This document shows positions 7,854 to 20,900 of a stretch of 64,000 nt of DNA, in pieces. A model generated the notes under the pieces. That model made no database searches and was not told the DNA's origin. It saw only the letters and a program-made list of their open reading frames with translations. Source of the DNA: Plazaster borealis (Eukaryota > Echinodermata > Asteroidea > Forcipulatida > Labidiasteridae); contig CM037472.1 of NCBI GenBank assembly GCA_021014325.1, positions 6,696,001 through 6,760,000 on the forward strand. Reading direction: 5' to 3'. Both the position numbers and the translations under genes were made by a program. Numbering within the stretch: the first letter of the stretch is position 1; each line of letters begins with the position of its first letter.

Positions 7854-7965
7854 CTGCACACTGTGTACACTTTTGGCATACTAACCGAAAACGGGGTGTG
7901 TGTGCCTCCATATATACTACTCATGAGCCCAAGCTACCATCATCATTTCAAAGTGCCCGCTGGAG

Positions 7966-8640
7966 ACGCGGTTTCAACCCAGATCTAGCTGGTTTCACTG
8001 GTGACATTGCAGGCCTGTGTCAAAGGACCGTAATGAATCCTATTCCAGCCAGCCAACACCGGTCTATTGGCATCCAAGTCAACTCTGCTGTAAGACCCAT
8101 TAGTGTTCCGTTCAAGAGGCGCTTTAAATATATAAGAAAGCAGACTGGAAGGGGTTGAACTTCTTCGATGAGCTGGAGAAGCACATTAATCGTATTGAAC
8201 CAATATCAAGCAACTACGATTGCTTTGCGGAGCTAGTGAAGAAGACGGCCAGAAGACTTATACCACGAGGCTGTAGAGTGGAATACATTCCAGGACTTCC
8301 TAAGGAAAACTCAGAGCTATATGAAGATTATGTCACCTTGTTTGAAGCAGATCCTTTCTCCCCAGAGATAATTAACTAAAGTAGGCAAGAAAGTGATGGA
8401 AAGCCCGGAACGTCGCAAAATTGTCCTGATTAGTTTACTGATATGTCAAAGAAACAGCAAGAAAGCGCGGTGACTGCGAATAAAGTGACTGCGAATAAAA
8501 TTGCTCTGAATATGGAAGAGCTGGAAAATGGCATCTCGTCACTAAAGCCAGGAAAAGCAATTTGGCGTCAAACACGTGATCTCCAAGACCGAGGAATTTG
8601 GGAACAATGCAGCTGATGAGAGAAGGATCTGTACGGCACA
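7966..8640 (+). mobile_element. Non-LTR retrotransposon fragment (endonuclease to RT linker)
   Basis: A decayed internal LINE fragment. One frame reads RGFNPDLAGFTGDIAGLCQR and VPFKRRFKYI, the end of an AP-type endonuclease domain. After a shift near 8130 the next frame reads FFDELEKHINRIEP, then ARRLIPRGCRVEYIPG, the linker typical of jockey/RTE-like LINEs. A later frame continues with ALNMEELENGISSLKPGKA and then, shifted again, EEFGNNAADE, the approach to the reverse transcriptase. At least two frameshifts and several stops show that it is dead. It lies in what should be intron 10 of the SLC6 gene, antisense to that gene. Confidence 0.75.
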
Positions 8641-8822
8641 TTCGAATGTCAAATACAGTGTCACAGGAAGCATCATTTCAGTGAAGATACTGTGACTGGC
8701 TCACATCAGCGTGAATATGACTCCACACCCATGAGAAGAAGTACTAGCTAAATCAATACTAGACAACCCCCAAAAGTCGTATACTCGTCTGTAAGTGACA
8801 GCTTGTATCAATAAATACTTAC

Positions 8823-8925
8823 CGTACACCCATCCAATGATAGTAGATTCAAAAAAGGCCACCCACAATAACGCAAATCCACTTGCAGCATAGTTGTCAA
8901 ATAGTTGAAACACGTACATTCCACC
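8823..8925 (-). CDS. SLC6 transporter, coding exon 10
   Basis: Encodes [20 protein letters not shown] and the next TM segment ([15 protein letters not shown]). Acceptor TAG at 8926-8928, donor GTAAGT at 8817-8822. Length 103, ending in phase 1. Confidence 0.92.
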
Positions 8926-11900
8926 CTATTAAAACAAATCAAACAAACATGATTCAAATCACTTCGGAAGATGCACGTTTTTTCATAAGTATACTTGGTT
9001 TTACCTGCATTAGAAGGTGACCTTTAACTTGAAAATAGAGACAAACGAAGTACAAGAGGCATACGTTGTGAAGGATGTCAACTTTTCCTGATACACTTTT
9101 AAAAATGGCCTTTCCGGGGGAAAGCTCATTGTGGCGCAGTGTATTGTGAATCTCTCGTATTACATGTGGAGAAGTAATAAAGATGAGATGTTACAAAAAA
9201 GAACTTACATGACACGTCATTGGAAGACCTGCCAGGAACAGCACACTACATATGCCTAGGACGAATAAAGGGCGTTTGTTGCCTTTTTGCATCGAAGGGA
9301 AGAAGTCAACGATGGCAGTTATCATTCCTTCAACGCCTACAAACTATTTACAAAAAGATAATAAATAAATACAACATAGGGTTCATTACCGTTCAACAAT
9401 ACAGGTTTACGTCACACGTGTAAGTTTTCAGGCAACCGGTTCCATGCAATCTATCTCAAAGGAGAAAGACAATAGACTGTGCAAAGTCTCGCGCGTATCG
9501 GAACGGGAAACACGTCAAACGAAGAACATTTTTTTTCTCTGAAAGCAAATCTTTGTTTTGAATCATATTCATAACAATAATAAAATCTGAACAAAACAAA
9601 TACTCATTACATGTTTATAAAATCAGTTTTAGTTTTTATAATAAATACACAAATAATGTGTTTATTATTTTTGAAGCAAAATTAAAACTCTGGGACAAGG
9701 ATCAGAAACCACTTACATGGATTCGCGATGGTCACACGAGCGTAAAATTAACGTTTGACGCAGTTTATAGAGGACACTGACGCCTCAACAACCATATACT
9801 GCTATGAAAAGGCTTCGCGTTTTAATTACAGCATATGGCGATTATCATCGCGCATCCAAAACAAGCGTTTACATAAGTTTTGTGATCGTAGGTGAGCACA
9901 AAATTCTTAATTTTTTGCAGCAACCGGAAGCTGAGGTCAAGTTTAATTTTCGGTTTTTCTGCGTTATATTGTTGAATTGATTTTACTTTCCTATTTTTTA
10001 TCACTAAGTATTACATTCCCAACAACATATATATTTTTCATGGTCATAAACCACGTTAAACTAAAATAATTGACAAAACAAAATCTTGCCCACGTAAATC
10101 TCCATATGGTTGGGACCACAACGGTCCCGGAAGTTCAAACATGCGAGACTTGCACAGTCTATTCACACCTTATTTTTACATCCTGGAGGTAGTGTGACAC
10201 CTTTATAAAAACAATGTGACTGTTTCTAACTGAAGTGTGAAGTTGTCTGCCTCCAAGCTGCCTGTACATCAATTTCCCGTATGACAGTCCTACGGTAACA
10301 AAGGATGCTGCGATATAAATGACAAATGTAGTTATATGATTTAGTTGGAGTTGAAGCCTGCTGCTCCTCACTAGTGTAGTCCAACTATATATCGTCGACG
10401 AGACACAGTTCGGGCTAACTTAGTCGAACTATAAGCCAACGATAGTCCTTCGAACTTGGCCAGTAATGTTTCTATTCACTGTTGTCCCCAATTCGAGGCT
10501 CTACATGCAAACGGCTGACCGTGCAAGGGGCGAATGGGAAATTAACTTGGGCTGGAGGGGTTGATTCAAAGAGAGCGCTATCAGAAGAAATGTGTACACA
10601 GTACGCCATATGGGGGGGGGGCAGAATCTCCGGGGGACAGAATCTCCTGCCACACCGGTGTCCCAGGGAAATCCGTCCCCCGGAGATTCTGTCCCCATAC
10701 GGGAAATTAATTAAATTGGGCTGGAGGAGGATGATTCAAAAGAGGGCGCTATCAAAAGAAGTTTGTGCACAGTTTGCCGTATGGGGGGGCAGAATTTTCG
10801 GGGGACAGAATCTCCTGCCACACCGGCAGTGTCTTGTCATTGTTATAATATATCAGTCCATATCTTATATTGAAGTCATACCTCACTGTCGATACCGAGC
10901 AGAAGAAGCATGACGAAGAACAAGATCGCCCAGAGTGGAGTGATTGGCATTTGGACAACGGCTTCTGGGTAGGCTATGAAAGCAAGACCAGGACCTGTAA
11001 CACAGATAGGTTGCGATAAACATGAAGTTTATAGTAAACGGTACTGCTTATATTGGTTATGCAGCGTGCTCTGGATGGTGTTTAATTGTTAATACACAAA
11101 CAATTCCCGCTTTGTCTGCACGAAACACCAGTTTAGAACCCTGCGATGCCCCACCCCTGCATGTCAGATTTACACGAATGCCATTAGGTAATGCAGCCAG
11201 TAGACCATCGGGAAACGTGTATAACTCCTTTGCAATGTTGATTTCATACTTTTTTTCAAAGCTAATGACCTTTCCAGATGTTGTAGAGACAGTTTGAAGG
11301 AAAAAAATTAACAAATATTAATTTTTAATTTTTTTGTGTTAACTAGTAGGCCCCTATGTGTTTTCACTGTAAAACCGCCAAAGAAAATTGTGCACAAGTC
11401 TATGTAGAAAGTGTTTTTTAACTGTAGATTCCGAACCCATGAGTCACACTGCCTATGTAGGGTCATAGACTATGTCAATTGGGCCTGTCTGAGGATAGAA
11501 CTTAAAGGGTTTCAACTATTTTTACTAAAAACTTATGAGTAATTAAATAAAATGTGTTCGGTCTACTGGCTGCAGACCGGTAGGCCATCGGAGGGTTTAA
11601 AAATTATCAACTGCTGAATGAGAACGGAGAGAATTACTTCAAGTTATGGATGTGGTCAAAAAGCCTAGTAGAAAAACCCCCAGAAGATTTATTGGCCATC
11701 GAACATCATCATCAATATTGCGCATGCATTACAAAAATGGCAATATTTGTACCAAATTACATTTGAGGTCATGAACTTGTAAAGAAAATCCAGTTACACT
11801 CTAAATTACAAGGATTTAAATTTAAATCCACAGGATTAAATTTTAAATCTTTCAAGGAGTGTGGTTAGGAACCAATCTGCGTGGATTTAAAATGAATCTT

Positions 11901-14900
11901 TCAAAAGATTTTTAAAAAATTAGTCTTTGGAGGATTAATTAAATTAATCCCAGTAGATTAAAATGTTTCAAACTTTACAGATTTAACCTTTACCCTTTGA
12001 TAATTAAAACCTAGTCGGTTTGGATTTATTTATAAACTTTCCTTGGGATTAAAATATAAACACCCAATTATGGACCAGGAGATTTACCTATAAATAAAAA
12101 TAATCGGAAACAGCCAATCGAAATTCTCGACCAATTTTTTAACTTTATTGTCAAGTAAATAAATACAATGCACAAAGTTTCACAGATAAACCTTTACATA
12201 GTACGTCAATTACAAGAGGTACATTTTTTAGATTGTTAACTGTTTTTGTAAGTGCGAAAGATTGAATTAAGAATGAGAAAAAAACACCAATAGTTTTGAC
12301 TTATATCCGATGGATCGTACACTTGCGACGTTTATCAAGCTTAAGAGGATAAGTTTAGACAACGGATTCAACATTGTTAAAGAGAACCATGTCTGCTTCA
12401 GCTGCCTCGAAAGCCAGGAAAGGGCCATGTGTTTACATGTTCAAGAAGAGGATAGTGCACAGGGAATGGAATCCAGTGTAAACAGTTTCACCACCAGTTT
12501 TTAGGCCCACAGCAAACGACCAGTCCAGGCAGTGTTGCAGTCAGTACAACCCGATCAGAAGTATTACTACCAGTCCTACACAAGTGCAGACATGGGAACT
12601 CAGATTACACAACCAGCAAATGGTCATAGATAACCGCTCCAGATTTTTAGCGGTATTTTTTTTAAAAACTAGAACACCTTTTTTAACTGAAATGTGCACA
12701 TTTAATTTTTATTTTTACCTCGTAACTTATATAGGATTAACACAATGGAACACTTCCAAAAACCAAAAGTATACTTTCCCTTTAAACAGATTTAACAGCG
12801 GTTGCGAAAGATCGAACCAGAGGCTTTACCCTGGAGGGAGGCATCACTCCATAGATGAAAGCGGCAAAGAATTCAAAAAAGCTGTTCAAAACTTTTGGGT
12901 AGTCCAACCCGAACACATAGAAAGTTTTGAACAACTTATCAAATGCTTCCACCACTGTCGAACCGCCACTGATAGGAAAAGAGTCCACGCACAAGAAAAA
13001 CTGATTCGGCTTCTTTTCTGGCCCCAGGGAGATTATTACTGGCTGCCTTATCCCTTTCGCTGTGATGCTGTCAACTGCATGTTCGATATGTGTCCCCGCC
13101 TGTTTTTTAAAGAAAACAAACAGATGTAATTAAAATATAGAGATTTATTTTGACAAGGTTTGAAAGTTGCTGTTATTAAATGGGAGGAAGTATTGTTCTG
13201 GTCGTAAGGAAATGTTTTGATGAATTTTGCATGAATTTTGCATGTTGCAATTTTTTGCTAAGCAGATTTTTGTTGCTAAACAGATTTTTGTTGCTTTACA
13301 GCTTTATGTAATTGGACCTTGCTGTTTACAAACTTGCTGAAATCATGTTATTGTTTTGTTCTCTAGCGGTCGTTTTCCCACCAAGTAAACGACCAAGTTC
13401 TGTGTCTATTTTTTTTTACTGTACATCATTGTTTCTGCAAATCATTTTCAGTTCAGCTTTCGTCTGCGATGCACGGAATAAACCATTCGTTATGAATGAA
13501 GGAAAACAAAATTGACATGATAATGTTGTGTATCTGTTCTTGCTTTTTGTGGAAATTAGAAAATTAGGTATTTAATCTAGCCCCCCCCCCCTATAATTAT
13601 CGTGTTGAGCAAGTTAGGCATAGCGCTAGCGTTGGACGTACTCGTCTAGTTAATACAGTAGCCACATCAGCTAGATGTTGAGTTATTTATGTCTAAAGTA
13701 TATCTTGTAAGTTAAAGATACAATGTATTACATTTTCAATGAAGAACCAGAAATGTGTGTAATGTACATGTCAACTTGTTTTTCGATGAAGAACTACAGT
13801 ACACACACTGTCATCAGTACCTGTATACCGTGTGTGCGTGATCAAGCGATGCGCGTATACGTAGAACACACGGGCGTAGAGTGTGTGTGTGACTAAACTG
13901 GTGATTATCATCTCACTTTTGTTGTTTTACGACGACACTAGGCCTATCTTTGACTAATTACTATGGCAATACGCCAATAAGTGATAAGAAATTAGTAAGT
14001 AATTGGAGAAGTTAAACATTCACTGAATCGTATTAGATGTCTTAATCTGCAAGCCAGTGCAGTAATATTGCAGATTTGCAGCTGGGCAAAGAACAAATAC
14101 ATTTTTTAATCACGCCTTTTTTTAAAACAGCCTGACTGTGTGTGTACTATGTGTACTATCACGGTACTGTAGTCGAGGCCTAACGACGCTAGTCAAGAAA
14201 CCTTTTAACGGCCTAAAACATACCGTTTTTCTACATAAAAATTAAATTTACTTACCTTGAAAAATTTCAAGAACGGTGGCTGTCCTGTCACCAAGCGTTG
14301 TGTTTAAAAACAGGAGCAATTGATCCTCCATCTTTAAATAATATGAAACTTAAAGCAACGTTAGAACAAAAGGATGATCGCCCTTCGTAAAACAAGATGG
14401 CGGATGTCAAGTTGAAAATCCCGCTCCCCGAAATGCTCATCACGTGATGCAAGCCAATCACCGGATTGGTCCTTTGTCGATAATTGTAGCGTCCTTTTTA
14501 AATCAGTCGGGGGATTAAAACTCGTTTTCGTATTGATGGTTAATTTTAGCTTTTTTAAATCTTTTAAGATTAATTTTTAATAGTTTAGATTAATTTTTTT
14601 ATAAATCCCATAATAGATTAACGTTTTAAATCTCGCACTTTAAGAGTGTAGTATTGAGAGGCCTAGCTAACCGGTGCCAATCAATTACCGTTCATGGGTA
14701 TCATTAACAAAATCTATACTGCATAAACGGTATTCAATTATATGTAACATTATGTGCTCTCTCCGAAAGAAAGAAGAAGAAAAAAACCGATTGCAGCTGA
14801 ACATTAACCGTTGATTCCCGTATGTGGATTAAAAAGAGGGTTTTTCGATAAGTGTTTCACAACGGTGCTGCCAGGTAGATCACTGTAAAACTGCACATCT

Positions 14901-17900
14901 TTTTAACCAAATTGCTGTGTAGCATCAGGATAGGCTTTCATCGAGATTTACTACCAATGAAACGAATTACCCAGGGTATGAGGAAATACTTCCCTTTCAG
15001 TAGATAGTGTAGATAGTGAAGAATGATTTCAATGATTTAGTTTTGACCTACACCGATGTATGCTCAGTGCTGTCCGAGACTTGCTGGGGAAAAAACACTC
15101 ACCCTTGGCACCTAGGTGGGATTTGGACCCACGAGCTTTCGCATTCTTATTGAGGAAGGCGTATATTTTAGTTTCCACACTGTACCTGATTTTACTACGT
15201 CCCCCACAGGTACACCCTGTTGTCCAGCCATGAAACCTAGCACGGAGAATATCACTACGCCTGAGAACAGACTGGTGCCGCTGTTTACCACCGCAAATAT
15301 GATGCCATCCCTGCCAAATGATTCAAACACAATTTATTTCAGTGATACTGTGGTGCCAATTTTATAAATACTGTGAGGAGATGTTTTTTGCCTACAAGAC
15401 AATCCTTTACAACAGTTTATGTTTCATCCGCTGTTTTCTGTAAGCAAAGCAAAAGGCGGTAAGCTAAATTTCCAGTTATTCTATATTATGTTAGCATATT
15501 GACATTTCAAATAAATGGCGCTGTTAAATCCTCTTATCCATTTGTTTTGGGGGTTTTTTTCTTTCTTGTTTTTTTGCTTTAGTTTCCTTTTCTGCTTATT
15601 TAAGTTAGCACATCATTGAAAATCGTTAAATGACTTTTACTAAAAAGTTGCATCCCCTTCCATAAGGTGATCCCTTGGCTGTCGCTTCCCAGGTTGTATC
15701 GTAAACTTGGATGTGATCCCTGGCTTTACGGCAGTTGCAGGTTGAATGGCTTCTGACTGGCACCCCGAACAAAGATATTGACAAAACAGGGAGACCGCCA
15801 ACATAGGGCTAGCTCTATTGGGTATAGCGCGAGCATAGCATCAAAAATCAGCCACTATTAACATACCTGAAGAAGTTGTGATTGTATGCATTGTAGCTAC
15901 CCAAGGCAGCCATGTTACCTAGCCCCAGAGAGTAGGAGAAGAAGATCTGGGTGGCTGCATCAAGCCAAGTCTACCAAAGTAAGAACCAAATAAAACTCAG
16001 TTATACATAAGAAACAAAAAGTTGGATCCCGTTCTCCCCTCCAGTTCCAATAGTTTGTCTCTGATAAACGATTTCCTCGCCCAATTTCCTCCATTTATGA
16101 GACCAACGGGTTCTTAACTCATTCAATAACATGGAGCCATATAGTATAGCCATAACAGAACATGTAAGTCTTGTATTTAAACATTTTGGGAGAACCTTGG
16201 TTCCAACGTACCCCTATCTAGTATGGACGGTTTGGCCGCCAAAGTCACCCTCCCAATTAAGGGCTCCTCAAAATCAGCAAATTGAAAACTAACTTGTTCT
16301 CTTTAACTTCTACAAACACATATTTTATATTTACAGACTGGAGGGAACATTATTTTACTAAACAATAAATTTGAATGCTGGATGACTCGGTGGCGCACCC
16401 TAAAAGACCACGAGTCGACGGCACACATACATTGTATACTGGGTATACTGTGCAAGTCTCGCGCGTAGTCGAACAATATTGCGAGTTTGTTTCCTACAGG
16501 CGTTGAAGCGGGACAAAAGTGGTCCCATAAAATGTTCGAATACATGCGAGACTTGAACGGTATTATTGCCATTGAAGTATTTCTATCTCCATAGAATATA
16601 CAGGTGCATACGAATACCAGGGTTAGTTGAGGCGTACAACGAAACAGTCAATGGATATGAAAGAGATAGGTCAGGGTGAAAATAAATGTCTTTTCACTAC
16701 ATTGCTTCAACGTGTAAAGAAAACAAATCCCTCATTTCAATTGAACCCAAAATTTGAATAAGCACCAGACCTTCAAGGTCTATAGCAAGTAGCAACACGG
16801 TATCACTCGGGAAAATAAATATTCATTAACAAAATTCAAAATATTCAATTGGGATGTTCAGTCAGCCTTGTTCCCGTGCTGTTTCCGAAGCTTATCTTGC
16901 TATAGGATAGTGGAGCAAGGGGACGATAAGGCGCGCTGACTATGAAAACGAGCTTGAAGAACGTTGAAGACGTAGGCTTTATGTCTTCAACAGCGAAAGC
17001 TCATATTTTTATCCCGCCAAATTTAATTTGGGTCAAAGTAGGCAGCTTGATCTACTCTTTGTATACCTTCCCGTCCAGTAACCTGGTGACATTGGGTTCC
17101 ACGTAGAACTTCAATCCTTCCAAGGAGTTCTCAAGGGTTATAGCTCTCACGAAGAGAATGGTGATAAAAACGTACGGGAATGTTGCAGTGAAATAAACTA
17201 CCTGGAACAACATAGATACAAAATTGTAAAATGTAATAATATATCATGTTTTTCGTCTGGGTAAAGAGATCTCCGAGACCCTCAACGTGTTTTTTGAACA
17301 GAGAACACTGAAATTGGGAATTACAGTAGGCCTAATGTAAACTTTTAAACGTGGTTTTTTTTTAAGTTATTTATTTTGTTACTAAGACATCTTGTTGAGT
17401 CAGTTTTTTACCGTCCCCTTGCTATGCCCAAACATTCCTGTCAGACTATGATTTTAATCTCATTATAGCCCATGTGAACTTTGTTTACAATAAGTGTGAC
17501 CTTGTGCATTCTTTGGGTATTCTGGCAGGCAAGATACTACACAGGTCCTATGGGAAAGTTGACATTTTGTGTCATAATTTCCACATAAATCCAAGAATTA
17601 TGAAAGTAAAAGCTGGACAAGTTTTGAGATGTGCCCCCTTTCATCATATCAAAAGTTGATAGGAATTAGACAGTGCAATCTCCATAAAATATAAGATTTT
17701 ATGTTTTATTCCATTAGTCTGTGTACAAATCGTGCCTGCAGGAAGTCCAGGCTCTGTGGCTCTTTTGTAAACATGTGATGTCACAGGTCACATCGTCTTA
17801 CTCCCTATCATGTCGATAAGTTGTTCGGGTGCCAGTCAGAAGCCATTCATTCTACGGCCGTATAACCAGGGATCACACATGCCGATTATGAGACAACCCG

Positions 17901-20900
17901 GGAAGCTGCAGTATAGGGTACCACCTTTTAAGGGGATCCGACTTTTTTCAAATATCAAGCAATAAAGCAAAATGGAAACATGACTGGGTATTCAATTTTG
18001 AGTTCATTTTTCTTTGTTCAACCCAAAATTGAATCAAAATTTACCCAGTCATGTTTCCATTTTGGTGGTTTATTAACTTTATCTCTAAAGAAAAGTCCTT
18101 TTCCAAGCAACTAAAGTCATTAAGGCTAGGCCTTATAGTTTTTACTAATCACCATTCTTTATAATAATAATTCCTAATATTTATCAAAAATCAGCCGCGG
18201 TGATTTCCGTTACCATAATAGCATACGATCATGTTTTCACACGAGTTCATGGGTATCTATAATTTAGATAGAGTCCGTCATAGAATTCTTAATGGCAATT
18301 GTAGTGCCATTTCATTTTCTGTGGATTTTGTGTAGACTTTCCATTTTGATTAAGTTCTAAGTTATTTATAAAATATATGTATGGTTATTTCTAATTTGCT
18401 GTTAACTATTGTATTTTTGTTACATTAGTTGTAAATGTGTTCACTGAAGAAAGTCGATAATCAATTTATAATAATTATTTACAAACTAACATGGACTAAA
18501 TGTTTCTGCATGAAGTAATATTTAAGATACATAGATTACCGACCTTTCCGGAGCTTTTGACTCCTTTGAAGACACATAAATACACCAGGGCCCAAGCTAG
18601 CAGTAAGCACAGCGTCAACTGCCAGTTGAATCCACCGATGTCTTCAAGCCCCGTTGATAGATGAATCTGTAAGATCTTACGTCTACATTACAGAAAATAT
18701 AAGCCTCTTTGAAAACAATTGACATAAAAATACCTCTTTTTACACAGAAAGAGCGAATTAATTGTTATTATTCGAATTCATGAAACCCTATTTTAGAATT
18801 ACAAAATTGCATTACAATGGTCTCTCATACTCCAGTGGTTTAGCCAACTGCTGAGTAAAATACCCCAAGACCAGTAACGATTCTCTTCAAGTCGTCTATC
18901 TGGCTATACTTTATTGCGTCTCATCACTAATCCTACGGAGGAAAAGACAATCTTCAAACAATTATGGGCTGATGGAAAAGCTTTAGTGGGACTGCAGAAT
19001 GATAAGCTATAGTTGTAGAGAAATGGCAAGAAAAGTGATGACCGCTGCCTTAGAAGTGTCACGTCGCATTACAGTGTTGTCTGTCGCAATATTCCATTGG
19101 TGTCATTATGATTGGCTTAGCTTTGAGATTTTGTTGCAGGGACTACTCCTTAGTTTTGAAATTGACGTGGAGTATCTTTAAAAATAAGATGCGTGCACTA
19201 ACGTGGCCGATATAGTCCTTGATTAGCAGGGTGCATGGCGATAATGCGTTCTATATTCAATTTAGGTTTGCATTCAAACAGGATGATTATACTTTTAAAA
19301 CATGTTTAATTTGCCGTTAGGTTTTCGACACGCAAACCATTCCAAATTAATTGGCAAGGTCATCAAAAAGGTATATATTGGTCAAGTTTATTTTAAGGAA
19401 ATTACCGAGTACTGTTTTGTTATGTACGTTTATTGTACTCATTAAAATTACTTTAACATAAGGACAATTTAAATAAGAAAACCATTGTTGAAGACAACAC
19501 CACCTTTACTTTATGCGTGATTGAATGTTTTTTATTTTTCATAACAAAAATTGAACAAACTCACTCCCAAAATTCTATCACAGAGCTTGTTCTGTTCACG
19601 TCCCCAATCACTGTACAATTCAGCTCGTTATCAGTTAAATTCGTCATTTCTATTAATGGAACATCAGTTGGATATGTCTCATTCTTATTGATGTAATCGC
19701 ATCTCCAGAGGTCAGTGCCCTGTACACCATATCCAGTTGGATCTCTACAAAGCTCAGTGTTGAACGGATTGTTACAATGGGACCATGGTACCACGGCTGC
19801 GAAGGACATGATCAGGTAGTAAATGGCCCAAGCTAGGATGACGTTGTAGTAGACGTTGAGCAGTGTTACTATAACAACGCTTGCTATTCCTATACCTACA
19901 ATACAAAAAAATACCGGTAATTATTAGCCTACATCATGGAAAGTTTCCACGATCAAATCTCTCGCGCCATCTCCAATTCAAGTACGGAACAGTATGGCTG
20001 TTAACGAAACATTTTTAGTTGACTCAGTGGTGACTCTAATTGATCGCTGCATACGTTTTTGTTTTTCGTCATGGCAGGACCGTCAGAGGAACGGCGGAGG
20101 AGCCGTAAAATGGGGTAACTTTGGTTTTTGTATGAATGGTGCAGTAATATTTCTCCATGGTTGTAGCTGGATGTTTATTTTAATTTTTAATTTCTATGTG
20201 GCATTAGGGGCATCCTCTACCCTAGTGATCATGAACAATTATAATTATTTCTTCCATTAAATCCCTAGGGGTCCATTAATGTGCTGCCAAAGTTACCCCG
20301 GGTTTGGGGCAACTTTGGCAGCTTAGATGTTTTGTGTTAAGTAGAGAAAGAAAAAAGAAAAAACAAATTTGATATAGACGTTAACGATGTGTTTTCTTTA
20401 CATTTGATGCCACGCACAGTGATTACAAAAACCCAGCCTCGTTCAAAATGTTTGGTTAATAAGTTATACCTATATTTTAAAAAAAAATACCTATATAAAA
20501 TCATACATATATACATCTTTTAATATATTATTATTTACTCTGAAAATGTAGATTAATTACAAATATAAACTTTAAAGGTTCCTTCTTTTCCTAAACATAA
20601 TACCACAGAAGCTTCAAATCGCGATTTTACCCCCAGTTAAAAAAATTAATGCAACCCTGCCAAAGTTACCCAGGGTGCCAAAGTTACCCCCATATAATAT
20701 TGCAATAAAGGATATAGTCTTAACTCAGTCAGGGCTACACAATGAGCACGACAACTTGGAACTTGTGTGTATCAAGATCACAACCCATAAATGTTTCTTA
20801 TTATATGGCTCATATACTGCCATATACTGTTTTGGGGCTGGTCCTGGTACCTGCACTCGGTAGCCCTGCTTTAGACTAACCTTACCAGGATTGCACATAG

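Larger units (their letters stand above)
6839..7965. other. Non-coding right flank of the Polinton
   Basis: No credible gene. After the promoter region come two copies of a roughly 63-base unit with CACTGCCGTGGGCC (about 7569-7692), and two copies of a GGTGGTGGGTGTGCACGTG unit (about 7787-7853). The Polinton right end should lie in this stretch, but without the other end I could not identify the terminal inverted repeat or target duplication. Confidence 0.5.
9344..10881. other. SLC6 intron 8, with a 0.7-kb inverted-repeat element and a tandem duplication
   Basis: Apart from the element at 9474-10160 and the duplication at 10537-10830, no gene or RNA was seen. The rest is AT-rich. Confidence 0.6.

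Noticed and set aside
7473..7988. A 171-codon plus-strand ORF
   Set aside because: It is made by two short tandem duplications and low-complexity HHH/VGVHVG residues; it shows no domain and ends at a LINE fragment.
12584..13129. A 181-codon plus-strand ORF in the CACT element
   Set aside because: The better-patterned frame is on the minus strand of the same segment; this looks like its shadow plus AT-rich sequence.
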